Shown piece after piece: positions 1 to 12,199 of a stretch of DNA of 54,206 nt. The notes under the pieces were generated by a model, which did not search any database, was not told the origin of the DNA, and saw only the letters and a list, made by a program, of their open reading frames with translations. The translations under genes and the position numbers were made by a program. Where the stretch lies: positions 1 through 54,206 of the forward strand of contig JASWJB010000305.1 of NCBI GenBank assembly GCA_032433595.1, written 5' to 3'. The stretch's first letter is position 1. The number at the start of each line of letters is the position of its first letter. The stretch is from Conoideocrella luteorostrata (Eukaryota; Ascomycota; Sordariomycetes; Hypocreales; Clavicipitaceae).

Positions 1-210
1 GTTTGTATTCGGTAGCCCCCCCTACGATGCTTGGGTTCATTTGAGGGCTGGTTGACCCAGGTTATGCGAACAGACGTTGAAGCAGGGGCCCATTTTGCCA
101 TTATCTTGCAAAGAAGCACCACCATTTCGAGGCCCGTGGGTTTTGTCTTTGAACTCGACGCTGAATTCAGAAAGACCAAGACGACTTGGGCAATATCAGA
201 ACCAGAACCA

Positions 211-236
211 GCATCAGCATCAGCATCAGCATCAGC
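211..236. repeat. GCATCA hexanucleotide microsatellite
   Basis: Slightly more than four uninterrupted GCATCA units lie just before a stop codon of a short frame. No gene is associated with it. Confidence 0.8.
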
Positions 237-561
237 ACTAAATTAAGAATTGCATCGGAAACGAGACTCCCCCGTGGGGGAGAAGACGGCAGTGTGCCGT
301 TCATCAGGTGGTTTTGTAACAATTCCTATGATTTGTGGTGGTGCCTCCTTCCGCTCGTTATGTAACTAAACCTCAAAGCATCACGTCACATAACATAGCA
401 TCATCCTATTATCTACGGAGTACAAGGCATGGCCGTTGTTTCAGAGCACCGCCCTTTTCTGCGAGGAATCAACAGCTATTCGGTGAATCTGCTGTCTGGA
501 GCTATGCATTCAAGGAGGTGGTACAACAAACTAACAACCTGCAACTTTTGTCTGGCTGTGC

Positions 562-588
562 TTTGGGACTTTGGGACTTTGGGACTTT
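562..588. repeat. TTTGGGAC 8-nt tandem repeat
   Basis: Three consecutive copies of the octamer TTTGGGAC, followed by short GGTGAT repeats. It is intergenic. Confidence 0.8.
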
Positions 589-1852
589 AGGGATGGTGAT
601 GGTGATGGGGGCGTTGTCCGGGCACGTTGGGGAGCTTACATGAAACAACAAGCTGTTTGTTGGAGTACTAACCGGGGGGTTTTGAGCCTCATTGAATATG
701 GATATAGATGTGAATATGAGTGAACTGTCAGCTTTGATGGAAGAGGTTTGCTGTTTTTGGCGGGCGAATTGCATCTTGTCGCACCATTGCTGTTGTTTAT
801 GGTGCATTGCAGGACAATTTAGGGTGCGGGACGAACTATGAACCCTTCAGCTGGGGCGCAAGAACGAACATCCCGCGAAGGAGCAAGAGTAAACGTTACG
901 TTGACTGAGTAGGCATCGAATACTCCAGACACGCTACACGGGGCCAGAACACTCAACAATGTTCGGATGAGAGAGTCAGAGAGGGAGAGCCCAGAGTCCC
1001 ATCTATCGAAGTGTGTTTCCAAAATTATCTACAGAGCAAAGATGACTATTTAGAGAGTGCCATCAAGTTTGACCTTCACCGATGCGGACAGCTTCCGCTC
1101 TTAGGGCCGTTCACCAAAAAAAAAAAAAAAAAGGGTTGGTTGCAACATGTCGTTGCTTGTTTCACGATCCATTGCTTGCGTGGGGAACGAGTTTCGTCTG
1201 CTGGGGCTTGTTCCTCTCTATTTTTCCTCGTCTCTCTTCCGGTCGGTCCTTCGCCCTGGTCTTTACCCGGTTTTTGACAGTCCGGGCTATTATGCACTGC
1301 GGTGGCTAGTTAGCTCGTTACTCCGTAGTTCGATGGCTTTTTGCAACAAGGTGTGTGGTGGTGGTGTAAGTGGCTAGAGCTAGAACTAGAATTAGAACCG
1401 TCCGCTCCATGGTTAGTCAACTGGAAACCTCGTCAATTGACTAGCTAGCTGCTCGGAGGGGAAACAAAATGCAAGTTGCTACACCATGCCCCCATCGAGT
1501 CATGGGAGCCCGGGGCAGAGTGCCAAATCCAGGTTGTCGGTTGTGCAGCCGCAGGTCGACATCATGCCAGGCACACCAATCAGCAGCAACTTGTCGGCCA
1601 GAGTCAGTGCGACTGGCGTCGATTGCTGGTGATGGTGGATGGTTCTTTACTCTGACGTTGTTTCGCGCGTTGAAGGAAATCCTGGACCTGTTTCAGGTAG
1701 ATAGCAACCTGGTATCAGCCTCGCACTCGGAATCTAGATGCGCGATCCGGTTAGAGCCTCACACAACCTGGCGGAGGGACGTGCGCCTTATGCGTGCCGG
1801 TATTGGTATTGATTGGTGTTGTACTCCGCATTGTAGAGGCTTTGTAAAGTAG

Positions 1853-1915
1853 GCTTGATGGCTTGATGGCTTGATGACTTGTTGGCTTGTGGAGCTTGGC
1901 TTGGCTTGGCTTAGT
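1853..1915. repeat. GCTTGATG / GCTTG tandem tract
   Basis: Three GCTTGATG units degrade into GCTTG pentamers. This is a local slippage repeat in the gene-poor flank. Confidence 0.7.
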
Positions 1916-4900
1916 TGATCAGGATAGAGGAGGAAGATGGAAACAGGAGTGCATGTTTGCTGTGCATTGATTTGGAATAAAACAGAATCGCCACGGTCAA
2001 CACCATCAAAAAGAAACAAAACACATCGCCAGCACTACGGCTGGGGGCTGCAGGCTTGAGGCTAGAAACATGTCAGGAAGCAGAATGGCGTATCATTCGG
2101 GTTGTGGAATCATGGCTATAGTTGCATCGGCCCTGAACAGTCAACATGGACGACTAGTTCATATGCGAAGCATATCCGTGTTTTAGTCGGTGTTATGTAG
2201 TACATACAATAATACGACTCTTGGGCGTTTCCATTTCCAGCCAACGTGGCGTTGATCATGGCACGCAACTGGAGGCGAGAAAGCTGCTTCGTTCTCCTAG
2301 AGAACCTGAGGAACCAGCGCTAGCAGACCAAGGAACACACTAACGAAGATTAGTAGAATAAGATGCCAAATGTTAACCGTACTAGTCAAGAAGAAGCCCA
2401 CTGAAACCGTTCCAAATCTCGTCACCAGATGCTAGTGTAGTATTGTAGTGTCCGCTGTCCCAGCCTTGTAGGTTTCTTGGCCTGACATGTTTGAAACAAA
2501 GATCCGTTCCCACCGGTAAATGTGGTTTTAGTTAGTTCATTTTTCTTTTGAATATGATGAACGGGCTGAAATACGACATGATAATGATATGCTTGGTTGT
2601 TTGCCTGACGCCAACTGGAGCGGTGCTGCGGAGCTGGTGGCTGCATTTTTGTCCACCATTGGTGTGATCCGCAACCCCGTCTCAAGCTGATGCCGGTCTT
2701 TGATGATTCGCGGCATTCTGTGCCTGCGCCGCCCGCCACGTCTACTAGAATGTAATGTACCCGGTATGTGCGTGCCTTTTTCTGACTCTTGGTATGGTCG
2801 AAATGTCGGTCGCGGTTGTTTGCTCCCAATGCAAATGCCGAGCGCTGCTGTTGGTGCTACTATTTCTGGCAAATATGTCTTGTGTGACAGCTGAAATAAA
2901 TCAGATGCTCCTGTTTCCTGGAAATTTTGGGTCGCTGACTTCTTTGCTGACGGTGTGTGATACTCCGCGCTTCGTACAGGGAGGAGTATTTCTCCGCCAT
3001 TTTCTATTTGTTCGATTCAACTCTGCTTGCTAATAATAAACCCGGCCGGCAGTAGTCGCGCGATGCCAGATTTCCCCTATCCAATCCAGTTCGAGCCTGG
3101 CCATTTCCAAGGTCACAACTATAATAATAAACAAGAAATCATATCGTGCCATGTCATGGGTGCGCTGGCTGACAAAGGCTAGGCCAAGCGCTTCGCCCTC
3201 GCACCGGGTTGGGCCCCATCTCGCCAATAGGCGAGAGACAGCCGATCCGCGACATTCCTCGACATCCACTCGACTGCCAGCAAGTGAATGACCTCTTTTT
3301 GGTGTCACCTGCAGGGGTAGCTCTTCAGCTCCTTGATTGGCTTCCTCAGCTTAAGCTTAGCCTAATTTTGGCCCTCGATGGTCTCGTCACCTTCTGAAAC
3401 GGCCTTGCTGGAGTCTTGCGTGGATCCCAGACGACAGGGGGATGGCAGGCTAGGCATTGTAAACTACTCTGTGCTCCGTAGTTTGCTGTGGTTTCCGGAG
3501 TACCGTACGTAGTTTTCGTACTTGCAGAGTCTGCATCACGGCGCTTCGCTCCATCCATGCAGCCCTGCCCCAGCTCAGTCCAGTCATGGTAGTTGATTGA
3601 CCGTCAATGTCTCCCTTGTCACAGATTGGCGAGCTTCTTCTTGAATGCATTGTTTTGTTCCTGGACTTGGTCCATATTTTACGGTTTCCGTTTCTCTGGC
3701 GCCCAGGTGACCAAGTCATGATGCTTCGTTCATTTATTGTGGGTGCGCCAGTGTCAGTCGGTGTTGCGCAACTACCAGGGTGCGATGATCGCGGAGTCAT
3801 ATCACAGCATCTAGGCCTTCTTATTTTCAAAAGTGCGCTTCCTCAGTGATTAAATGTGTTCACTTTGCCCAGAATCGTTGCGGTTCGGCCGACGCTCAGT
3901 CCTTGGTCCCGGGGGCATACGTGCATGTAAATTTGAACCCGCAAAGCCCGCTGGTCCAGTCGCACATGATATATAGTATGCCGTTACACTGATAGTAGCC
4001 TCCGGAAGAAGAACACATCACTTGCATGGACTCGATTCTGTCAAAGCTGTGGATTGTTGACCTGCCGTGTTCGGAGAGTTTGACCGCCTCGCCAGAGAGT
4101 CGGATTGTGAGCCCCTTTCCGCTCTCATCGGCCGGACGGGACGATCAAGCAAGGAGTAACTGTGTTTCAGACAACATCCAAGCCGACTCAGCACAGCGGA
4201 GCCATCGCTGAGCCCTACGCACATGGAGCCACGTCTAGGGCGTAGAGCCGAGAGTTCTAACCTACAATAAAGCCGTTGACAGTTCAGCCAAGTTTATGCC
4301 AATGGATGAGCCTTTGTGATGCTGGGATGGCATGTCCTATTCATTCTTGCGAGAAATAATGCCACGGAGAACGGCCACAGAGCAAAAAAATATGGAACAG
4401 GATCGCGGCGATCCGAATTGTCAACCCGCGCGGATGTACGTGTCTTGCTTGAAAGCACGCAAAGCGCGCTGTCACTACTGAGACAATGATCACGGCGATC
4501 TTAGGGCTGTGGCTCGCGGTTGTGAGAGTGCTATCAATCAGTGTCAAATCACTCGACCCGGTGGATGTAAATATTGCACAATGAAAATGAGTATGGAAAT
4601 GGGACCGTGCCTTGTGTGCGAAGACTGGACTGACCGCAGAGCGTCGGCGCATGGAAATGCATGATGCATGCAGGACCGGGGGGTGTGATAGGACACATGC
4701 TGACCAACCAGGATATGAAGTGGCTTTATTCTCAAGGTGGGTGCATTCTGAAGCAGTGCTCCAGGCGCGTTTCATGTTAAACAAATTCGGGTCGCTCTTC
4801 CTCGGCCATGCATTTTGTCCTGTGCCGTCTCCAGCCACACGGCCTATTGGCTTGAGCTAACCGGGGTTGAGTCGCCCTCGCATCGTCGTCACCATGAAAG

Positions 4901-5797
4901 AAAGAAATGGCAACAGGGAAGGAGCAAGCAGGTCGGCCAGCCATTGATTCGGCAAGCTGGGCTGGACTGGGCTGGACTGAAGGGCTGGAACTCACTCAAC
5001 CTCAGTCTCTGGAAATAAACCAGTACACCGTCAGGTAGGGAGCACACATCCCTTGCTTCCCAAGTTGCGGATGCATTAGCTGCTTAATAGTGCTCGGTTC
5101 ACCTGGATTATATTCCGCATTTGCCACAATAATATGCTTGAAGTTATCATCGTATTGCATGGAAGCGGCGTCTACGACATGATGGCATGTCTTTCAAAGA
5201 TGTCCGTCCATTGTATAAACATCAACTTGACCAACTGGCGGCTTTGGCCGCTCACATATCACGTCAATGTCTCTGTGCCCCACAAGCGAAATTAACAAAG
5301 ATGACATGGTACGAGTTCTCTGGGGCATGGCAGTGTCTATTCGCCATTCGCATCGCTTGAAGAGATATCAACGGAGGGGCAGCCGCAAATAAAGGTCGCA
5401 CTGACCCTGTTGCCGGCAGAAACATGACCGATCAGATTGGTACTCCTTGGTAGCACTCCGTATGTTACAACGCAATAAAAGCCGGTATTTTTGGCCCGGT
5501 CCCTGCGTGGTAAGTCAGCTCGGCGCTCGCGCACAAGCTAAGCCTCTCCTCCCCTACATTTTATGGGCACCAACGGCTCCATTGTCTTACCCGTTGTCGG
5601 TGGCAGCAGTAATTTGTATTTAAAAAAAAAAAAATAATACTCAAAAAGCATGCAGAAGATGGCTGACAGCCCATAAGTGCGGTAGCATGGACTACGCCGG
5701 GCAGAGCTTCATCTACACCACGTCGTTTGCTCTTGTTTCTGGTTGTGAGAGGTGGACAATGTTGCTTCTTTTGTTCGTTCTTCCCTTCTTCCCTTGT

Positions 5798-5827
5798 TTT
5801 TATTTATTTATTTATTTATTATTTATT
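5798..5827. repeat. TTTA tetranucleotide microsatellite
   Basis: About seven TTTA units, slightly interrupted, in intergenic DNA with T-rich surroundings. Confidence 0.75.
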
Positions 5828-8300
5828 TTGTTTTGTTTGCCTGATTTGGCCTGACCTGCCAAGACCCTCCTTAACTAGCAACTCAATCGGTAGAACAAGA
5901 AGATGGGCAATTTAGCCATGCCATCAACCATCCATCAACCACATGCAAAGACCCGTTTCTGCTCGATTCATGCTGACCAGGGATGCAGCAGCTAGATCAC
6001 GGCTGGCGCAATCTGATGTGTTTTAGGTCTACAAGCAGAGCAGGGTTTTGCCAAGAAGGCTCATGTTTGTTGTATGGCTCTCTGCCAGGAGGATATTCTT
6101 GTTCCCTGGCCGCGTTTGTGGTCGACTCACTAACTAGTTCGTCACATCTGCGTGGCTGTAAGGAGGAGCCGTTCCTTGTACGATGAGCGGATTGGCTACC
6201 GGTCAAGTCTCAACAACCGCCGGCTCTCCAAGTTGACGCCGCTCTTTGACTCCAAAGATAACTTGTATATTTTCGCGACATAGGCCAAGAATAGTACTAT
6301 GATATTGTATATACGCTCCAAAGTTGATCAGCGGCGGGGGGAAGCTGGGTTGGAGATGTATTCGTTCCTCCAGCCTCTGCTCTGGTTAGTGCTGTACAGC
6401 AATGCGTTGCGGACCCCGGTTGCACAAGGGGACGCGTGACCGAGAGAGGCTATCGACAGCCGGTCAATTGCCCTCCCGCCGTGGATGGCTGGATTAGTTA
6501 GTTGGTATGCACCTGCAGCAGTATGATCAATGCTATGTGCAGCGTTGTGGTGATACCCCGCGATTTCAAAAGGCATCGATTGAGAAGTGATGATCAGCTT
6601 CGCCCGTGAAATGGATGTGCACCTCTGCAGTTCACGACGCCATGACCACCACATGTCCCGTGCCAGTCGTGGACAGAGCGACGACTAACGTTGAGCGGCT
6701 AGTTTCTGCCTACACCATGGCCGCTATCCACGGAATGGGTTGCAGTCCTTCGCAGGCTGTCTGTGGCCAGCGGATGGAAGCAGAAGTGATCGGGGGGCCG
6801 GGGAAAAATGGGCATGCCACCATGGAAAGCGGCAAAGCACTGGGCGTCCAGCGTCGACATGCAGATACTAGTACTAGATGCCAGGGGTCGAGGAGCCAAG
6901 CAACAACGGTCAAGGCTGGGGCTGGGCTGGCAGGCAATAATCAAGAATAGTATTAGTTATCAAATGGGATTTTTCGGATTTCAGTACGGAGCACGGAGTA
7001 GGAGGCATGAAGACACCCACCCCACTGCAACGATGAGGTCTCTCCACCCCACCCGCAGGCAGGAGGATCCCTGGCCTAATAACACAATGGGCGGCGGTGC
7101 GAGCCTGCTGGGAGGGAAGATTACCCAGAACGGAGGGCCGAGACATTACAATAGTACGTAGTTACATGTAAGACGGAGCAGTAGCAACAGACGGAGCAAG
7201 GACAGAGCGCACCATCACTCCGTATGACAACAATTGGTGTCCGTGGATGTGGGCCGAAGTCCACGCATGCAATATTTGTGCAATAGTAGGACTCGGATAA
7301 AGATTGCGGACGGGACGCAACCAGAGTGGTGAAGGAAGCAAAGAAGGCGATTGGAAAATACAAAAGCACCAAGAGACATCCATCATCAATGCTCAAAGGC
7401 GGTCTCTCGAGTGCTTGCTCCATACGCACAGGCATAATAATAATCCGTGGTGCCATCCGCTGATGGCCTCAGGGCAGCACCGACCTGGTCTAGTCAGGAC
7501 AGGAACAGAGCTGCCCGGCCAGTCCAAGCGACGACTCCGCACTCGGCACTCCACACTGGCATTGCCTATACTTCGTTCTCCGTACCTGTCGTGCCTGTCC
7601 TGCTTGTCTCGTTGAATAGGGCATGCAGTCGGTTTACTGCAACTGGCCGTGAGCAACCGCGCCTGCTTGCCCGCTCTCACCATATCCAACCGGATCAGGG
7701 GGGCTCCACACCCTCTGGGTCTTATGCGATAGATATGTTTGGTGGATAGGGAACGGAACCCGCCCGCCTGGCAGCAAATTGCTTCCTCTGCTAAGTCCGA
7801 ATGAGGCATTGTGGCAGCTGGCGACTGGTGGTTGGCGGCCGGAGACTGGCATGCGCAAAATCGTTCTTCATTGTCACTCAACGGGTACTGCCCGCATTGT
7901 TCAACCCGTCAACGCCAGCTCGCGCCGGCCCACGCCCAGCGGCTGTACTGCACCCCGTGACTTTTCCTCCTCCGCTCTGCGTAGGTACCTGAGCAAGGCG
8001 GGCGTATGTACTCCGTACAATCGAGCTCTTGAGCACACAAGCGCCCCATGCCTCAGGAAGCAAGCCAGCCAGCCGTGTGGGCAAAGCCGTGTGCCTGCCC
8101 CCAGTCGGCGACGACTCAGTCCTGACATGGCTCGCTGGCCCTCAAGTCGGTCGAGTCTTCCAGCTCGCTCAGTCCCTCGGGACTCCTCCAAGCCCACGCC
8201 CCAAGCCCGCGACCCAGCCCAGTCAGTCGGTCCACTAGTTAGTTAGTGCTCCCTCCAGCTCGCGCGGCCTGGCGCTGGGAGGTGCTGGGGTCTCGAGGTC

Positions 8301-9223
8301 TTGCATGTACATAGCCATCCACCATCCCGTCGTCCCCATCGCCCAATCCCAATCCTCCCCCCTCCATTCTGTCCACTTGCCTCTCTCAGGCGCCGCCCCA
8401 ACGCCACGACCTTCGTGAGAGCCCTTAAACCCCCGTCGCTCGTCTGCTCCTCGCGCCTTCGCCTCTTGCTTTCCATTCCACGTTGTTTCTACGTTTATTT
8501 GTCCCCCTTCCCCCCACCCCCTCTCGACCTCCCTTCTCTTGACCTGGGTCATATCTTTTTTTCTTTTTTTTTCTTTTTTTTGTTGTCCTCTTCTCTTTGC
8601 CATTCCGAGCCACGTCGTTTCTCGCGCTGTTCCAACCTCGCCGTTGTCTTTTCAGCAAGACACGGTCGTCACCGAGTAAAATCTGGCGTGTTCTCTTGCC
8701 CTTCCGCTTCGAATTCAGCTGGCTGTTTGACGGTATTTCTTCTGGCCTGGCGACGTCGTGCGCCTTGCACCAGTTGGTCATTTTCTTTTCTTGCTCAGCA
8801 TTAATTCGCCTCCATCCTGGCCTCGCATTGAGACCATTGGCATAAATCCGCCTCGACGACCATAACAAGGCACCTCGCCGCCCTGTAACCGACTCGCTTG
8901 ATGCGGTGGCTGGGCTATTTTCTGAGTACACAATCAGTTTCAATTATCCGGGCTGGTCTCGAATATTCTCTCGTTGTTTTCGCTTAGTCGACTCGATCCT
9001 CAAACAAAGGCAGTGCCTCTCGCATAACTTTCGTCTCACAGGCGCGATAGCTATCCCGTACTTCACCGCCGTTATTAGTTTGGTGTCGAATTGCGAAGCC
9101 ACATTGGGAGAACCTCCCCTCGTTACTTGAGCTTATCCGGACAAATCTGCCAGAGTCTAGTGGCCCTCCCTGACACCTGGGACGATAGCATTAATTTCCA
9201 CCTCGGGTGGACTAAAGGGCTCT
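8301..9223 (+). promoter_or_regulatory. STE12 promoter and long pyrimidine-rich leader
   Basis: The stretch 8340-8600 is strongly C/T-rich on the plus strand and ends in T runs around 8556-8580, the kind of tract commonly found near fungal transcription starts. From about 8600 to 9223 there are almost no ATG triplets. The only upstream ATG found in this part is at 8901. This suggests a long 5' leader of several hundred nucleotides. The transcription start itself cannot be read from the sequence, and an intron in the leader is possible. Confidence 0.45.
8901..8987 (+). promoter_or_regulatory. Upstream ORF in the STE12 leader
   Basis: ATG at 8901 opens a 28-codon frame that closes with TAG at 8985-8987, 236 nt before the STE12 start. 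It is the only ATG seen between about 8600 and 9223. If the mRNA starts upstream of 8901, ribosomes would meet this frame first and STE12 would depend on reinitiation or leaky scanning. Position and frame are seen; the regulatory role is inferred. Confidence 0.4.
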
Positions 9224-11523
9224 ATGTATTCACAACACGCCGCTATGGCGCCTCAAAAGCCGGAAACCTTCATGCTGAGCACTGAAGCGCAGCAGGCATT
9301 ACCGCATGATGCTCAGGTTGCACTTCAGCAAGTAGACAATTGTACGCGTGTTGAACTATGCTTATTTGGCAATTGCTTGATGGAATGTGTTGGCTAACAG
9401 TCTGGCGCTTCGCAGTGAAATACTTCCTCATCTCCGCACCGGTTGATTGGCAGCCAGATCAGTATATCCGTCGATTCTTATTACCTACTGGCGAGTATGT
9501 TTCTTGCGTATTGTGGAACAATCTTTTCCACATCTCTGGTACCGACATTGTGCGATGTTTGTCCTTCAGATTCCAGGCGTTTGGCCGCCCTGTTAAAAAC
9601 TCCAAGAAATTCGAGGAGGGTATTTTCTCTGATTTGCGAAACCTCAAATCTGGCACCGACGCTTCCTTGGAGGAGCCCAAAAGCGGATTTTTGGACTTTC
9701 TTTACAAGAACAACTGCATTCGAACGCAGAAGAAGCAAAAGGTCTTCTATTGGTACAGCGTCCCACATGATCGTTTGTTTTTGGACGCTCTGGAGCGTGA
9801 TCTAAAGCGAGAGAAAATGGGCCAGGAAGCCACCACCGTTGCTGTCAGCGAGCCCGCATTGTCATTCCAATACGACTCGTCTCAGTCCTTGTACGAGCAG
9901 CTCACCAAGACTCAACAAGCCAACTCTTCGTCTTTCAATGCGCAGCAGTCTACATCATTTTCGCAAAGCCAGTCAACGTCGCCTGTCATGCGAGCCATGG
10001 ACTCAATGCCACCTCCCAGTATGATGCCTCAAACAATGGCTGCCCCTATGAATGAGGCAATGGACCACATGGTGTCGTCGTACGAACAGATGCCCATGGC
10101 GTCTGCTGTTCCCCAGCAAATTACCCAGGTTAAGAGGGAACCCGACTTCACTCGTGTTCAGTACAACCAGAACGGTGTTCCGATCGCTCATGGCCATCAA
10201 AGACATGCTTCCATGCCGTCCTATGGCTTAGAATACTCGCCCGCACCGTCCTTCGTTTCCTCTCAGTATGAGGACTACAGTAACAGAGGCATTTCATTTG
10301 AACCGATCACCCCACCTCAGCAAGCACTTGGCATGACGGGAGAACCAGCCTATATCGCTAACGAAGAAACTGGTCTCTATTCCGCCATCCCCGACCACCT
10401 CTCGGGAATGAATGGCTTAAATGGAATGGTTCAGCTACCACCATCAAACTTGGCGGGCTCTCAGTTTACCCGCCCATATGGTACCAACAATGTATACTCC
10501 GTCATTGAGGGTTCTCCAACTTACAAGCAACGGCGACGACGATCCTCGATCCCACCGTCCATGTCAGCGATCTCCGGCGCTCCAATTCCCAATAATACCA
10601 CCCACAGACCGTCAGACTTGAGACGATCGGTTTCTGCTTCAGTTGGCCCTGTCGCCGAAGGCGAGGAGTCAGCAGACAATTCCCCGCCTGGCCTTTCCTA
10701 TAGTGCATCAGGCATGTCCATGGGTAGTCAACAGCACAAGGACGTCATTGACCTCTCTCGACACGGCACTCCCCTGTCCAATGTTGATGGAAGCCCGGCG
10801 TTGAATCCAATGGCCCTCCAGCATAATTTTGGAGAGGATCTGTCCCACGATGGTGCCTATAAGGACCATCGCCGCACCTTGTCTGGCCCGAATGGTGTAG
10901 TTCGACGCGCTCGTTCAGCTACCGTCATGGAGCTGGGACCCTACCCCCACAAATCTCACTCTTGCCCCATCCCCACATGTGGTCGACTGTTCAAACGTCT
11001 CGAGCATTTGAAGCGGTAAGCATATTATCACTGGTCTCCGTGTAGATGTTTTGAAAGCTAACCACATTATAGACACGTGCGAACACATACGCAGGAGAAG
11101 CCGTATATTTGCCCGCACTGCAGCAAAGCATTCTCAAGATCTGACAATCTTGCACAGTATGTACCCACAAATAGCTAGGCTTTGATTCCGGGGAACCCAA
11201 ATTTCTAACAGTATATTTGCAGGCACAAGCGCACTCATAGTCGTGAAGATGGCGGCGAGGGATCTTTCAATCTGTCTGCTGAAGAGGAAGAAGAGTATTC
11301 TGGCGAGGACCAAATGGGTTCCCTTGAGGAGGCCTCTCCTTCTTCCGATGCGGCATATATTCCTAGTTCTCTCAACGGCGCTGCCAACGAAGTTGTCTCG
11401 TCGAACAACGGCAACACCACCAACAGCATGGGCCACGCCCAGAACTTCAACAGCTTGCAAACACTCAGCATGCCAATGACCATCAGCCATCCGGCTACGA
11501 TTAATGCCAGCGGCATGATGTAA
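9224..11523 (+). CDS. STE12: STE12-family transcription factor (homeodomain plus two C2H2 zinc fingers)
   Basis: Nuclear transcription factor at the end of the Fus3/Kss1-type MAP kinase cascade. In filamentous fungi this family controls mating, invasive growth and host penetration. Exons are 9224-9341, 9416-11015, 11073-11156 and 11223-11523, giving 700 aa. All three introns are GT-AG, and joining them restores DNLKYF and the finger motifs. The STE-like homeodomain spans roughly residues 40-165 and is very highly conserved ([26 protein letters not shown]). Two C2H2 fingers lie near residues 555-607: C-x4-C...H-x3-H followed by C-x2-C...H-x3-H. The second is split by intron 3. Fingers are typical of filamentous fungal STE12 and absent from the budding yeast protein. 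The middle is Ser/Gln/Pro-rich, as expected for activation and docking segments. ATG 9224 is chosen over ATG 9245 because it is first and in good context. Confidence 0.96.
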
Positions 11524-12199
11524 AGAAGACTGATAATTTTCATGAGACTACCCGCAACATTTCCTTATTAATATTTATTCCACGGCATGTTTGGGAGATC
11601 TAGATGAACTGTGCTAGTCGGACATCTCATCTACTCTACTCCCTAAGCCACCTACTACTGCTTTTGTCTTCTTCTTTTCCTTTCAATAACCCGCCTCTGA
11701 TTTTTGCATCTGCTTTCTTTGTGTCCCGTGCGTATGCCATACTCTTTTACTTGAAACGTCGGAGAGGTTGAAAAGGAGGAATCGCCTTTTATAGATACTC
11801 GCTCAGATATGTTACACGGCCATGATGGAAGCATGGTTCGGCCCTGAGTGCAAGGATGGACGGTGGAAATACGTTGCGGAGCGAACTGGCATCTGAGGCC
11901 TTTGTACATTTATTGTTTTTAAACTCAGATTTCGACGGGATATGCGGGTAGGGATTCGAGGCAGAACTTCATGATATTCAGGAATAGGTAGTAGTAGTTG
12001 GATTGGATGTTGGAAACATGAGCAAAAATAAATGCCCTCTACGATTTTTACCCCCCTTCCCCCATAAAATCGTATTTTCTCTGGTGATAGGTGTATGTGG
12101 TTGCCTTACTAAAATTTGAAAACAATCTTTGGTCTAATAATGCGCCGTACCCAAACGCCATGATGTATTTTGAAATCAATTGTAGAAATGTTGGCAAGT
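11524..12199. other. Convergent 3' region of STE12 and FAF1-like gene
   Basis: A 676-nt space between two converging stop codons. It holds the two 3' UTRs, with T-rich and A-rich patches. No further gene is seen. Confidence 0.7.

Larger units (their letters stand above)
1..8300. other. Gene-poor left flank, no supported gene
   Basis: Both strands carry only short overlapping open frames (the largest about 165 codons, 4341-4838 minus) without recognisable domains. The DNA is ordinary in base composition, so it is not an AT-rich mutated repeat region. It holds simple repeats (211-236, 562-588, 1853-1915, 5798-5827), a run of 17 A at 1116-1132 and several copies of the TACTCCGTA motif (414-423, 1319-1328, 6993-7000, 8008-8018). 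It probably contains distal STE12 promoter sequence and may contain non-coding transcripts, but nothing in the sequence proves either. Confidence 0.6.

Noticed and set aside
1116..1132. 17-A run as the tail of a retroposed element
   Set aside because: No target-site duplication or upstream element sequence is visible, and similar runs occur at many unrelated places in the window.
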